In this document: in pieces, positions 26,117 to 33,889 of the stretch
How the letters are laid out: the number at the start of each line of letters is the position of its first letter
Position numbering within the stretch: the first letter of the stretch is position 1
Assembly (NCBI GenBank): GCA_903919455.1
Contig: CAIXIJ010000008.1
Span: forward strand, 46,016 to 110,015
Length of the DNA stretch: 64,000 nt
DNA from: an uncultured Acidimicrobiaceae bacterium
GTDB lineage: Bacteria; Actinomycetota; Acidimicrobiia; Acidimicrobiales; Ilumatobacteraceae
Reading direction: 5' to 3'
Notes under the pieces: generated by a model
Databases searched by the model: none
What the model saw: only the letters and a program-made list of their open reading frames with translations
Told to the model about the DNA's origin: nothing
Position numbers and translations under genes: made by a program

Positions 26117-26701
26117 TCAGCTGGCGACGGGTTGGTTGCCCAACCAGATCTGGAACCAGCGAGCCGCCGCCGTGGCTTGCGTGGTGACGTCGTCGGCCAG
26201 CGGCCGCAGACGCGCCGGATCGGCGTTGGCCGACAGGCGGTCGCAGGTGGCGGCCAGAGAGCCAGCACCCAGCAGCAGCGCACTCGACTTCAGCGTGTGC
26301 GCCACACCGTGGGCCGCAGCCACATCGTTGGCGTCCACCGCGGCCGCTAGGGCCTGACGGCGACCATGCAACTCAGTGAGGAACAACTGCACCAGCGACG
26401 TCACACGCGACGGGTCGCCGAGATCGTCCTGCAGGTTGCGCAGGGCACCCTCATCAACGGGTGCCGCTGAGGTGGGCTGCGGCGCCCGGACGGAGCGGCC
26501 GATCACCTGACCTGGGTCGAGCACGCCGTCGATGGCACCGCCGAGATCGTCGATGCGCGAGCGAAGCGCCGTGGCCAACGCATGGGTGCCATCAGGCAAA
26601 CCATTGCGCTCGATACCGGTGACGAGTTCGTTCACATCGCGCAGCAGGTTGCGGATCTGATTGCGGATCTCGTCCACGTCGGGGGGCGTCGCATTTTCCA
26701 C
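26117..26701 (-). CDS. Histidine phosphotransfer (Hpt) domain protein
   Basis: 194 residues. The C-terminal Hpt four-helix bundle has the phosphorylatable His in 'AAHGVAHTLKSSALLLGA' (about residue 138). The N-terminal 75 residues are helical and of unknown role. It could shuttle phosphate between a hybrid kinase such as that at 2323 and a response regulator; the pairing is an inference. Confidence 0.85.
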   Translation of the reverse strand: MENATPPDVDEIRNQIRNLLRDVNELVTGIERNGLPDGTHALATALRSRIDDLGGAIDGVLDPGQVIGRSVRAPQPTSAAPVDEGALRNLQDDLGDPSRVTSLVQLFLTELHGRRQALAAAVDANDVAAAHGVAHTLKSSALLLGAGSLAATCDRLSANADPARLRPLADDVTTQATAAARWFQIWLGNQPVAS

Positions 26702-26755
26702 TGCGAACAGTGTGCCCGATCAGGCAGGCTCCGTCGCGTACCCGTGCGTATTTGT

Positions 26756-27031
26756 TCAGCCGCCAGCGACGGCGGGGATGATGCTGACGGTCTCGCCAGC
26801 CGGCACCGCAGTGGCCAGACCATCGAGGTACCGCACGTCGTCGTCGGCCACGAAGATGTTCACGAACTTGCGCATCGCGCCCGACTCGTCGAGCAGGCGA
26901 TCCTTGAGACCAGGGTGCGCAGACTCGAGCGCCTCGATCACGTCGGCGAGGGTGGCACCTTCCACCTGCACCGTGGAGTTGCCGCCCGCCATGGGACGCA
27001 GCGTGGTGGGGATTCGAACGGTCACAGCCAT
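26756..27031 (-). CDS. MoaD/ThiS family sulfur carrier
   Basis: 91 residues with the beta-grasp fold and the C-terminal 'AVAGG' whose Gly-Gly end is adenylated and thiocarboxylated. It may serve molybdopterin synthase or another sulfur pathway. No moaE, moeB or thiF neighbour is present, so the assignment between MoaD, ThiS and CysO-type carriers is open. Confidence 0.85.
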   Translation of the reverse strand: MAVTVRIPTTLRPMAGGNSTVQVEGATLADVIEALESAHPGLKDRLLDESGAMRKFVNIFVADDDVRYLDGLATAVPAGETVSIIPAVAGG

Positions 27032-27061
27032 GCGCCAAAGACTACCAACGCGGTCGGGATT

Positions 27062-28504
27062 TCACCTCGGAGCAGTGGCTGGCCACGGCGCAGCAGCTTC
27101 GAGTTGGGCGGCCACGCGTACCAACACGTCCTCGCGGCCATAGCCCGCAACCAACTGCACCCCCACCGGCAACCCACCGGCAGTGCGGTGCAACGGCAGG
27201 CTGATGGCTGGCTGACCAGTCACGTTGAACTGCGCAGTGAACAGCAGCAGCTCACCAACGCGTGCACCACCCTCACTGCCGCTGAGATAGCCGATGGGCG
27301 GCGGCGGCGTGGCGATGACCGGCGTGAGCAAGAGATCGAAGCCGTGGCTGCCATCGGCGGGGTGCCACCACGACAAGATCTCCCGGCACCAGGCGTGCTG
27401 CGCGTGGAGGCACTCGAGGTAATCGACCGCCGACACTTTGTTACCGATGTGGCCGTAGGCGAGGTTGTCGCTCTCCAGATCATCAGCCGTCGCTGCGCGG
27501 CCCAGCAGCGTTTCGAGTTGGCGAAGATCGAACGCCGTGGATGCCGCCAGCACTGTGACGAACCGCTGGCTGAAGCCGGGGTCGATCAACGCAGCGGGGG
27601 CCGACGCCTCCACGTGATGTCCGGCGGCCTGCAGCAACGCCACCGTGCGGTCGACAGCGGCGATGCACTCGGCGTCGACGGCGCCACCCAACTCGGCGCC
27701 GCTCAACACGCCGATGCGCAGTCGCCCGGGCGGGACGCCCACCTCGTCGCGCAGGTGTCGGCCGAATGGCGGCGCCATGTACGGGTCGCCAGGTTCGTAG
27801 CCAGCGATGGTGTCGAGCACCCCCGCGGCGTCGCGCACGCTGCGGGTGACCACGCCATCGATGGTGTAGCCGGCCCAGCCCTCTCCCGTGTCGGGGGCGA
27901 GGCTCACGCGACCACGCGTCGGCTTCAAACCCACCAGACCGCATTCCGATGCCGGAACTCGAATGGAACCACCGCCATCGTTGGCGTGTCCAACGGCCAC
28001 GATGCCAGCAGCGACTGCGGCGGCCGACCCGCCCGACGAGCCACCGGTGGAATGGTCGAGGCTCCAGGGATTACGCGACGGCCCGTACGCGATGGGCTCG
28101 GTGGTGATGGTGCTGCCCCACTCGGGCGTGTTGGTGCGGCCGATCGCCACAAAGCCCGCCCGGCGGAACCGCCGGTAGAGCGCGCTGTCGTGCGGGGCCC
28201 GGTAATCGATGTTCTTCAGCGCCCGTGTGCCGCCATGTGCCGGCTCGCCCGCCATCAGGCAACCAAGGTCTTTCACCACCATCGGAACGCCGGCGAAGGG
28301 ACCACCATGTGCATGGTCCACCTGAGCCGCCTCGGCCAGCGCAGCCTCGTAGCGCGGATGGATGATGGCATTGATTGCGCCGTTGCGTTCGTGCGCTGCA
28401 GCCACCGACGCAGCCACAAGTTCGCTGGCGCTCACTTCGCCGCTGCGCACCAACTCGGCCTGACCGGTGGCATCGAGTTCGAGGACGTCGTCGAGGGTTC
28501 CCAT
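27062..28504 (-). CDS. Amidase (amidase signature family)
   Basis: 480 residues. The Ser-cisSer-Lys triad is visible: Lys in 'GVPMVVKDLG' (about residue 80), the Gly/Ser-rich 'TGGSSGGSAAAVAAG' with both serines (about 155), then 'GGSIRVPASECGLVGLKPTRGRVS'. It hydrolyses carboxylic amides; the substrate is unknown. Unrelated to GatA context, since no gatC/gatB is present. Confidence 0.92.
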   Translation of the reverse strand: MGTLDDVLELDATGQAELVRSGEVSASELVAASVAAAHERNGAINAIIHPRYEAALAEAAQVDHAHGGPFAGVPMVVKDLGCLMAGEPAHGGTRALKNIDYRAPHDSALYRRFRRAGFVAIGRTNTPEWGSTITTEPIAYGPSRNPWSLDHSTGGSSGGSAAAVAAGIVAVGHANDGGGSIRVPASECGLVGLKPTRGRVSLAPDTGEGWAGYTIDGVVTRSVRDAAGVLDTIAGYEPGDPYMAPPFGRHLRDEVGVPPGRLRIGVLSGAELGGAVDAECIAAVDRTVALLQAAGHHVEASAPAALIDPGFSQRFVTVLAASTAFDLRQLETLLGRAATADDLESDNLAYGHIGNKVSAVDYLECLHAQHAWCREILSWWHPADGSHGFDLLLTPVIATPPPPIGYLSGSEGGARVGELLLFTAQFNVTGQPAISLPLHRTAGGLPVGVQLVAGYGREDVLVRVAAQLEAAAPWPATAPR

Positions 28505-28526
28505 GGCCGCACTGTACGCCTGCCCC

Positions 28527-28532
28527 TAACCT
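28527..28532 (+). promoter_or_regulatory. -10 box TAACCT of the glycerate kinase gene
   Basis: Seven nt separate it from the ATG at 28540; no ribosome binding site is present. Confidence 0.4.
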
Positions 28533-28539
28533 GTGCCGG

Positions 28540-29526
28540 ATGCGAGTGCTCGCCGCCGTCGACAAGTTCAAAGGCACCGCCACGGCGGCACAGGTGGCGG
28601 CGGCCATCGGCCACGCCTGCTGGGAACTCGGCCACGACTGCGTGGAAGTGCCTGTGGCCGATGGTGGCGAGGGCACGCTGGAGGCACTGGGTGGAGCGAA
28701 CCGCATCAACACGGTCACGGGGCCGCTCGGGGCTCCAGTGGACGCCGAGTGGCGCTTTCATCGCGGCACCGCCGTCATCGAGATGGCCAGGGCATCCGGC
28801 CTCACGCTGGTGGGCGGCGCGACGAAGAACGACGCCATGGCCGCCAGCACCGTCGGCACCGGCGAGCTGATCGATCTCGCGCTCAGCATGGGTGCGAAAA
28901 AGATCGTCGTGTGCCTCGGCGGCTCGGCCACCACCGATGGTGGCCTGGGTTGCGTGCGCGCCATCACGGCACCGAATCGATTGAAGGCCGTACAACTGCT
29001 CGTGGCGTGCGACGTGCAGACGCTGTTCACCGATGCCGCGCCGGTGTTCGGCCCGCAGAAGGGTGCCACGCCGCCGCAGGTGGACATGCTGCGCGGACGG
29101 CTGGAACGCCTGGCGCAGATGTACCAGGAGCAGCACGGCGTCGACGTCCGTGCCATTCCGGGCACGGGGGCAGCCGGCGGTCTTGCAGGTGGGTTGGTGG
29201 CCCTGGGCGGACGCCTCATGCCGGGCTTCGACCTCGTGGCCGACGAGCTCGACCTGCACGATCACATCGAGGCCGCCGACTTCGTGATCACCGGCGAGGG
29301 CTATCTCGACGAACAGAGCTTCGAAGGCAAAGTGATCGGCGGGGTGGATGCGATGTGCCGCAAGGCCGGCAAGCCACTCGCCGCCGTGGTGGGCGACAGC
29401 GCACCCGACGTGATCGACCGCATCGAGCACGTGTCGCTCGCCCGCGAGTACGGGCTCGAGAAGGCGATGAACGAACCACTGTGGTGCATCGAGCAGGCAG
29501 CCACCGCGCTGCTGCGCAACCGCTGA
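28540..29526 (+). CDS. Glycerate kinase (GckA/GlxK family)
   Basis: 328 residues, slightly shorter than the usual 375-380. 'VLAAVDKFKGTATAAQVAAAIG' and 'VPVADGGEGTLEAL' at the start, then 'IVVCLGGSATTDGGLG' and 'GTGAAGGLAGGLVALGGRLMPGFD', define the family that phosphorylates glycerate for entry into glycolysis. The region around residues 145-165 looks shortened ('RAITAPNRLKAVQLLVACDVQT'), which may explain the smaller size. Confidence 0.88.
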   Translation: MRVLAAVDKFKGTATAAQVAAAIGHACWELGHDCVEVPVADGGEGTLEALGGANRINTVTGPLGAPVDAEWRFHRGTAVIEMARASGLTLVGGATKNDAMAASTVGTGELIDLALSMGAKKIVVCLGGSATTDGGLGCVRAITAPNRLKAVQLLVACDVQTLFTDAAPVFGPQKGATPPQVDMLRGRLERLAQMYQEQHGVDVRAIPGTGAAGGLAGGLVALGGRLMPGFDLVADELDLHDHIEAADFVITGEGYLDEQSFEGKVIGGVDAMCRKAGKPLAAVVGDSAPDVIDRIEHVSLAREYGLEKAMNEPLWCIEQAATALLRNR

Positions 29527-29543
29527 CGCACCCGTCACTTCGG

Positions 29544-29549
29544 TAGCTT
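29544..29549 (+). promoter_or_regulatory. -10 box TAGCTT of the amidohydrolase gene
   Basis: Eight nt separate it from the ATG at 29558; no ribosome binding site is present. Confidence 0.35.
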
Positions 29550-29557
29550 CCACACCG

Positions 29558-30946
29558 ATGGACACCCCCACCGCCACCACCGGCGCCACCACGCCTTCCG
29601 ACCTACCCGCCGATCTGGCCATCGTGAACTGCACGGCGCTGCTCAGCACCAGCGGCGAACGCGCCGAGTTCGCACCGGGCACCACCATCACCATCCGCGA
29701 CGGCCGCATCCTCGCCGTCGACACGTCGCCGGCGGGTATCCCTGCGGCAGCGGAGATCATCGATGCGGGTGGCATGGTGGCGATGCCAGGGCTCATCAAC
29801 ACGCACTGCCACGCAGCGATGACCTACTTCCGTGGTGCCGCCGAAGACGTGGATGTTGACGCGTGGTTCAACGACTACGTCTGGCCGATGGAGGTGAACC
29901 TCACCGAGCGCGACGTGTACCTCGGCACGATGGTGGCCGCTGCGGAGATGATCCAGGCCGGCGTCACGACGTTCGCGGATCACTACTTCTACATGGAGCA
30001 GGCGGCAGCAGCCGTGCAGGAGAGCGGCCTGCGCGCCAACCTTGGATCAGCGTTCTTCAGTTCGCAGGGCGCCGAGGGCATCGAGCAGTCCGTCGCGTTC
30101 GCCGAGGCGTGGAACGGCAAGGCCAACGGTCGCATCACCACATCGGTGGCACCCCACGCGCCCTACACCGTCAATGACGCCCACCTTGCGCTCGCCGCAG
30201 CGGAGGCGAAGCGCCTCGGCGTGAAGGTGCACATCCACACGTCGGAAGACATCGCGCAGGCACACAAGAGCATCGCCAGCCGCGGCATCACGCCAGTGGA
30301 GGTGATGGAGATCACCGGTTGCCTGGATGCGGGGGCGATCATCGCTCATGGCAACGGGATCATGGAGAGCGACCTGCCGTTGCTTGCCCGCCACGCCGAT
30401 CGCGTTGGGGTGACGCACGGCCCGAAGGGCTACCTGAAGTTCGCGCTCGGCCCCATCACGCCGATCCGATCACTGATGAACGTGGGTGTGCCGGTGGGCT
30501 ACTGCACCGATGGAGCCGCATCGAACAACACCATGGACATTCTGGAGAGCATGCGCATCACCGCCATCCTGCAGAAGCAGTTGAACGAGGACGCTCGCTG
30601 GTTCACCAGCACCATGGCGTTGGAGATGGCTGGGCCCAGTTCGGCTGCGGTGTTGGGCATGCAACACGAGCTTGGCGTGCTGCGCGCCGGCGCACTGGCC
30701 GACGTGATCCTGGTGGATGTCGGCGGCTTTCACTGCCAGCCCGTGCACGACCTGGCTGCGGCGCTCGTCTACTCCGTGCAGCCCACCGACGTGCGCACCA
30801 CCATCGTGAACGGCAACGTGCTCATGCGCGACCGCGAGCTCCTCACCATCGACCGGCAGGCACTGCTCGACGAGTTCCGTGCACGTGCACGCGAGATCAC
30901 CGACCGCTCACACGGCAGGTCGATCCAGGATTACCAGGCCCACTGA
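29558..30946 (+). CDS. Amidohydrolase (MTA/SAH deaminase or chlorohydrolase type)
   Basis: 462 residues. The metal site of the TIM barrel is complete: HxH in 'GLINTHCHAAMTYFRG', His in 'VHIHTSED', His in 'IIAHGNGI', and Asp in 'GYCTDGAASNNTMDI'. This arrangement is that of the TRZ/ATZ, guanine deaminase and MtaD group of Zn/Fe deaminases. The substrate (adenosine-type nucleoside, or an s-triazine-like ring) cannot be fixed. Confidence 0.88.
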   Translation: MDTPTATTGATTPSDLPADLAIVNCTALLSTSGERAEFAPGTTITIRDGRILAVDTSPAGIPAAAEIIDAGGMVAMPGLINTHCHAAMTYFRGAAEDVDVDAWFNDYVWPMEVNLTERDVYLGTMVAAAEMIQAGVTTFADHYFYMEQAAAAVQESGLRANLGSAFFSSQGAEGIEQSVAFAEAWNGKANGRITTSVAPHAPYTVNDAHLALAAAEAKRLGVKVHIHTSEDIAQAHKSIASRGITPVEVMEITGCLDAGAIIAHGNGIMESDLPLLARHADRVGVTHGPKGYLKFALGPITPIRSLMNVGVPVGYCTDGAASNNTMDILESMRITAILQKQLNEDARWFTSTMALEMAGPSSAAVLGMQHELGVLRAGALADVILVDVGGFHCQPVHDLAAALVYSVQPTDVRTTIVNGNVLMRDRELLTIDRQALLDEFRARAREITDRSHGRSIQDYQAH

Positions 30947-30956
30947 GGGCGCCGGC

Positions 30957-31604
30957 TCAGCCCGTGGTGGTGGCAACCGAAGTGATCTGCGTGACCGGCG
31001 TGGTGGGCGCCACCGATGGCGCGGTGGGCTTCGCGAGCTGATCCAGCGTCTTGCCCGCCAGGTCGTTGCCGAGCAGCAGGATCACTCCGCTGCCAGCGGC
31101 GAATGCCCCGTCCTTCACCGGCGGCGGCGCGGGAGCGGCTTCCACAGCGATGCCACCCATCGTTGCGGCGAGCACACCGGCAACGGCCTCACCATTCGGG
31201 TCGCTGGAATCGAAGATGACCTTGCTGACATCCAGCTTGGGGTTCGACGTTGCGTTGGTGGCTTCGGCGGTGGAGTACCCGGCCGCCGCGAGTTGCTTGG
31301 TCATCTGGCCGGCTACACCGCTGGCGTTGCTGGCGTTGGCAACCTGCACCTTGGTGGCCGCCTTGTCCACCTGCGGCAGCGTGGTGGCCGGGAACGTGAT
31401 GGTGGCGGCGCTATCCACCGGCTGAGTGGTGGGAGGAACCGTGCTGCCCGGTGTCGTGCCGGCATCAGCGCTGTCGTTCACCTTGCGCAGGATGAGGAAA
31501 CCGAGGATGACGGCAATGGCCGTCACCACGATGGCGACGGTGGAACCCATGGGTGCCCCGCCCGAGGTGGAACGAGAAGTGCGTCCCGCGGAATCGTTGC
31601 TCAT
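30957..31604 (-). CDS. LytR C-terminal domain (VirR-like) membrane protein
   Basis: 215 residues from the ATG at 31604, placed by AAGGGG 7 nt upstream. One transmembrane helix ('STVAIVVTAIAVILGFLIL', about 19-37), a Thr/Pro linker, then the LytR_C domain ('KVQVANASNASGVAGQMTKQL', 'KVIFDSSDPNGEAVAGVLA'). In Mycobacterium tuberculosis the DUF3263-VirR pair (Rv0430-Rv0431) has the same order, and VirR acts in vesicle release and wall assembly. Confidence 0.82.
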   Translation of the reverse strand: MSNDSAGRTSRSTSGGAPMGSTVAIVVTAIAVILGFLILRKVNDSADAGTTPGSTVPPTTQPVDSAATITFPATTLPQVDKAATKVQVANASNASGVAGQMTKQLAAAGYSTAEATNATSNPKLDVSKVIFDSSDPNGEAVAGVLAATMGGIAVEAAPAPPPVKDGAFAAGSGVILLLGNDLAGKTLDQLAKPTAPSVAPTTPVTQITSVATTTG

Positions 31605-31632
31605 GGTGCGTCCCCTTGGTGCTTCAGCAGTG

Positions 31633-31911
31633 TCAGGCCTGTTCGCCTGCAGCCGAGCCATCGATCAGCGCACGGCGGCGGCGCTCGCGATGACGGCGCA
31701 GGCGGCGAACCACCAGCGCGTCGGCGACCAACGCTGCCGGATGATCGATCACCCGGTTGAGTTCGAGATTGTACTCCTCCACTGAACACGAGAACCGCGC
31801 GCGGATGGCGTCGTGGCGGTCCTCGTCGAGCGTGAACCAACTGCTTTCGAACTCGATGATGGCGAGTTCGCGCTCGGTGAGCGTGTCGGTGATCTCGGGT
31901 TCCGTGGTCAT
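31633..31911 (-). CDS. DUF3263 protein
   Basis: 92 residues from the ATG at 31911. 'LTERELAIIEFESSWFTLDEDRHDAIRARFSCSVEEY' at the start and 'LNRVIDHPAALVADALVVRRLRRHRERRRR' at the end (basic) are the DUF3263 signature, probably a small HTH-like DNA-binding protein. It sits 28 bp upstream of the VirR-like gene, the same pairing as in mycobacteria. Confidence 0.85.
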   Translation of the reverse strand: MTTEPEITDTLTERELAIIEFESSWFTLDEDRHDAIRARFSCSVEEYNLELNRVIDHPAALVADALVVRRLRRHRERRRRALIDGSAAGEQA

Positions 31912-31996
31912 GGTGACGCCAGTCTGCCCTGCCGGAGGCACCTCACACCAGCACTACGAACTGGTGTTCGTAGACGGCCATCGTCGCGACGCTCGC

Positions 31997-32002
31997 TAGC
32001 GT
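31997..32002 (+). promoter_or_regulatory. -10 box TAGCGT of the uridine kinase gene
   Basis: Seven nt separate it from the ATG at 32010; no ribosome binding site is present. Confidence 0.4.
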
Positions 32003-32009
32003 GCCGAAT

Positions 32010-32642
32010 ATGTCGATGAACACGCGTCCGTTCCTCATCGGTGTGGCCGGCGGCACCTGCTCGGGCAAGACCACACTGTCGGAGAAGTTGGCAGTGCTGG
32101 CCGGCGACGAACACCTCGCGCTGATCAAGCTCGACAGCTACTACGTGGCTTCACACGACACGCCGTTGGTGGATCGGGCGAAGATGAACTACGACCACCC
32201 AGACGCGTTCGACTGGCAACTGTTGAACGATCACCTTGCGGCGTTGTCGGCGGGAGCCACCGTTCCGGTACCCGTGTACGACTTCACCATTCACGATCGC
32301 AGCAACGACGTGCGCATGGTGAGGCCGGCTTCCATCGTCGTCGTGGAGGGCATCCTCGTGTTGTGGGAAGCACAACTGCGCGATCGCTTCGACCTGAAGG
32401 TGTATGTGGATACCGACGACGACCTTCGTCTCATCCGTCGACTCCGCCGCGACGTCGCCGAGCGCGGCCGCACCATCGACAACATCATCGAGCAATACCT
32501 CGACACGGTTCGCCCTTCGCACGAGCAGTTCATCGAACCGAGCAAGCGCCATGCCGACGTGATCTTCCCCGAGGGCGGCATGAACGAAGCCGCCGTCGAG
32601 ATGCTGCTGGCTCGAGTGCGCGAGTTCGCTGAACACTCCTGA
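32010..32642 (+). CDS. udk: Uridine/cytidine kinase
   Basis: 210 residues, the family length. P-loop 'GVAGGTCSGKTTL' (about 12-22), 'IKLDSYYV' with the catalytic-type Asp, 'YDHPDAFDWQLL' and 'VVEGILVLW' are the uridine kinase motifs. It phosphorylates uridine and cytidine for pyrimidine salvage. ATGs at 32010 and 32016 and a GTG at 32001 are possible starts; the -10 position favours 32010. Confidence 0.93.
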   Translation: MSMNTRPFLIGVAGGTCSGKTTLSEKLAVLAGDEHLALIKLDSYYVASHDTPLVDRAKMNYDHPDAFDWQLLNDHLAALSAGATVPVPVYDFTIHDRSNDVRMVRPASIVVVEGILVLWEAQLRDRFDLKVYVDTDDDLRLIRRLRRDVAERGRTIDNIIEQYLDTVRPSHEQFIEPSKRHADVIFPEGGMNEAAVEMLLARVREFAEHS

Positions 32643-32676
32643 GCACCGCTACCCCGTCCGGTTCCGCTGCCTTCCG

Positions 32677-32726
32677 CTGCCAACTGCTGCCAGCAGCTGC
32701 CAACTGCTGCCAACTGCTGCCAGCAG
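32677..32726. repeat. Five 10-bp tandem repeats CTGCCA(A/G)C(T/A)G
   Basis: Units CTGCCAACTG (x3) and CTGCCAGCAG (x2) follow each other without gaps downstream of udk. They are close to a helical repeat in length but are simple-sequence in character. Confidence 0.8.
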
Positions 32727-32755
32727 ACGACCATCGCTGCCGAACACGGCGTTCT

Positions 32756-32797
32756 TGTCGTGGCTGTACCACCATCGATGGTGACAGAGCCGCGACA
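32756..32797. repeat. 42-bp interspersed palindromic element, copy 1
   Basis: The arms pair at 17 of 21 positions: ends TGTCG...CGACA and centre CACCATCGATGGTG. Copy 2 at 41894-41935 has the same length and 32 of 42 identical bases. Confidence 0.75.
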
Positions 32798-32799
32798 CG

Positions 32800-32805
32800 T
32801 ACCAT
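32800..32805 (+). promoter_or_regulatory. -10 box TACCAT of the alcohol dehydrogenase gene
   Basis: Six nt separate it from the ATG at 32812. The palindrome at 32756 ends 3 bp upstream, so a protein bound there would affect this promoter. Confidence 0.4.
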
Positions 32806-32811
32806 CGGCAC

Positions 32812-33861
32812 ATGTCGCCGTCGAACATCCCCACCACCATGCGCGCCGCCATCGCTCACCGAGTGGGCGAACCACTCTCGATCGAACAGGTGCCCGTGCC
32901 CACACCTGCACCGGGTGAGATTCTCATCGAGGTGCTCGCCTGCGGCATCTGCCACAGCGACCTCCATGCCGTGGATGGCGACTGGGGCACACCGCCGCTG
33001 ATGCCGCTCATTCCCGGCCACGAAGTTGCCGGCCGCGTGGCCGCGTGCGGCGATGGTGTCACCCACCTGCAGCCGGGTCAGCTCGTGGGCGTGGCGTGGA
33101 TGTTCTGGTCGTGCGGCACCTGCGAGTGGTGCCTGGCGGGGATGGAGACCATCTGTCCGTCCACGGAGTCCACCGGTTTCTCGAAGGCTGGCGGCTACGC
33201 CGAGTATCTCGTGGCCCCTGCAGCGTTCGTGGCAACGCTGCCAGAGTCGGTCGACCCCGTTGCCATCGCCCCCATCCTGTGCGCTGGCGTCACCACCTAT
33301 CGCGGGCTGAAGCGCACCGGGCTGAGGCCTGGCCAATGGTTGGCGGTGTTGGGCGTGGGCGGTCTCGGCCACCTCGCCGTGCAGTACGCGGTGGCGATGG
33401 GCCTCCGCGTGGTCGCCCTCGACGTGGACCCCGACAAACTGGCCCTCGCCACATCGTTGGGCGCATCGGCCGTGGTGAACAGCCGCGAGACCGACCCGGT
33501 GGCGGCGGTGCGCGAGTTGCTCGGCGGCACGCACGGCTCGATCGTCACGGCCGCGGCGCCGATCGCGTTCGAGCAAGCGGTCGGGCTACTGCGGCCCGGC
33601 GGCACCGCCGTCTACATCGGCCTGCCAGGTAACGATCGCGACACCATCAGCGCGTCCATCTCGCGGCTCGTGAACGACGAGATCACCGTGCGCGGCTCCA
33701 ACGTGGGTACGCGACTCGATCTGCAGGAAGCGGTCGACTTCGCACTGCGCGGCCAGGTGGCGGCCACCGTTCGACAGGTGACGCTCGACGACGTGAACGA
33801 TGTGTTCGCCGACATGCGCGCCGGTCGCATCGTTGGCCGAGCGGTGCTCACCCCGCGCTGA
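32812..33861 (+). CDS. Zinc-dependent alcohol dehydrogenase (AdhP-like MDR)
   Basis: 349 residues. Catalytic zinc ligands are Cys in 'ACGICHSDLH' and His in 'IPGHEVAGRV'; the structural zinc site is the four-cysteine 'CGTCEWCLAGMETIC'. NAD(P) binding uses 'VLGVGGLGHLAVQYA', followed by Asp in 'VVALDVD', favouring NAD. It should oxidise primary alcohols or reduce aldehydes. Confidence 0.93.
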   Translation: MSPSNIPTTMRAAIAHRVGEPLSIEQVPVPTPAPGEILIEVLACGICHSDLHAVDGDWGTPPLMPLIPGHEVAGRVAACGDGVTHLQPGQLVGVAWMFWSCGTCEWCLAGMETICPSTESTGFSKAGGYAEYLVAPAAFVATLPESVDPVAIAPILCAGVTTYRGLKRTGLRPGQWLAVLGVGGLGHLAVQYAVAMGLRVVALDVDPDKLALATSLGASAVVNSRETDPVAAVRELLGGTHGSIVTAAAPIAFEQAVGLLRPGGTAVYIGLPGNDRDTISASISRLVNDEITVRGSNVGTRLDLQEAVDFALRGQVAATVRQVTLDDVNDVFADMRAGRIVGRAVLTPR

Positions 33862-33889
33862 CGCCGCTCACCTGAATGCCCAACCGGCG

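Noticed and set aside
26582..28870. 762-codon open frame on the plus strand across hpt, moaD and the amidase
   Set aside because: It is antisense to three well-supported genes and has no domain pattern.
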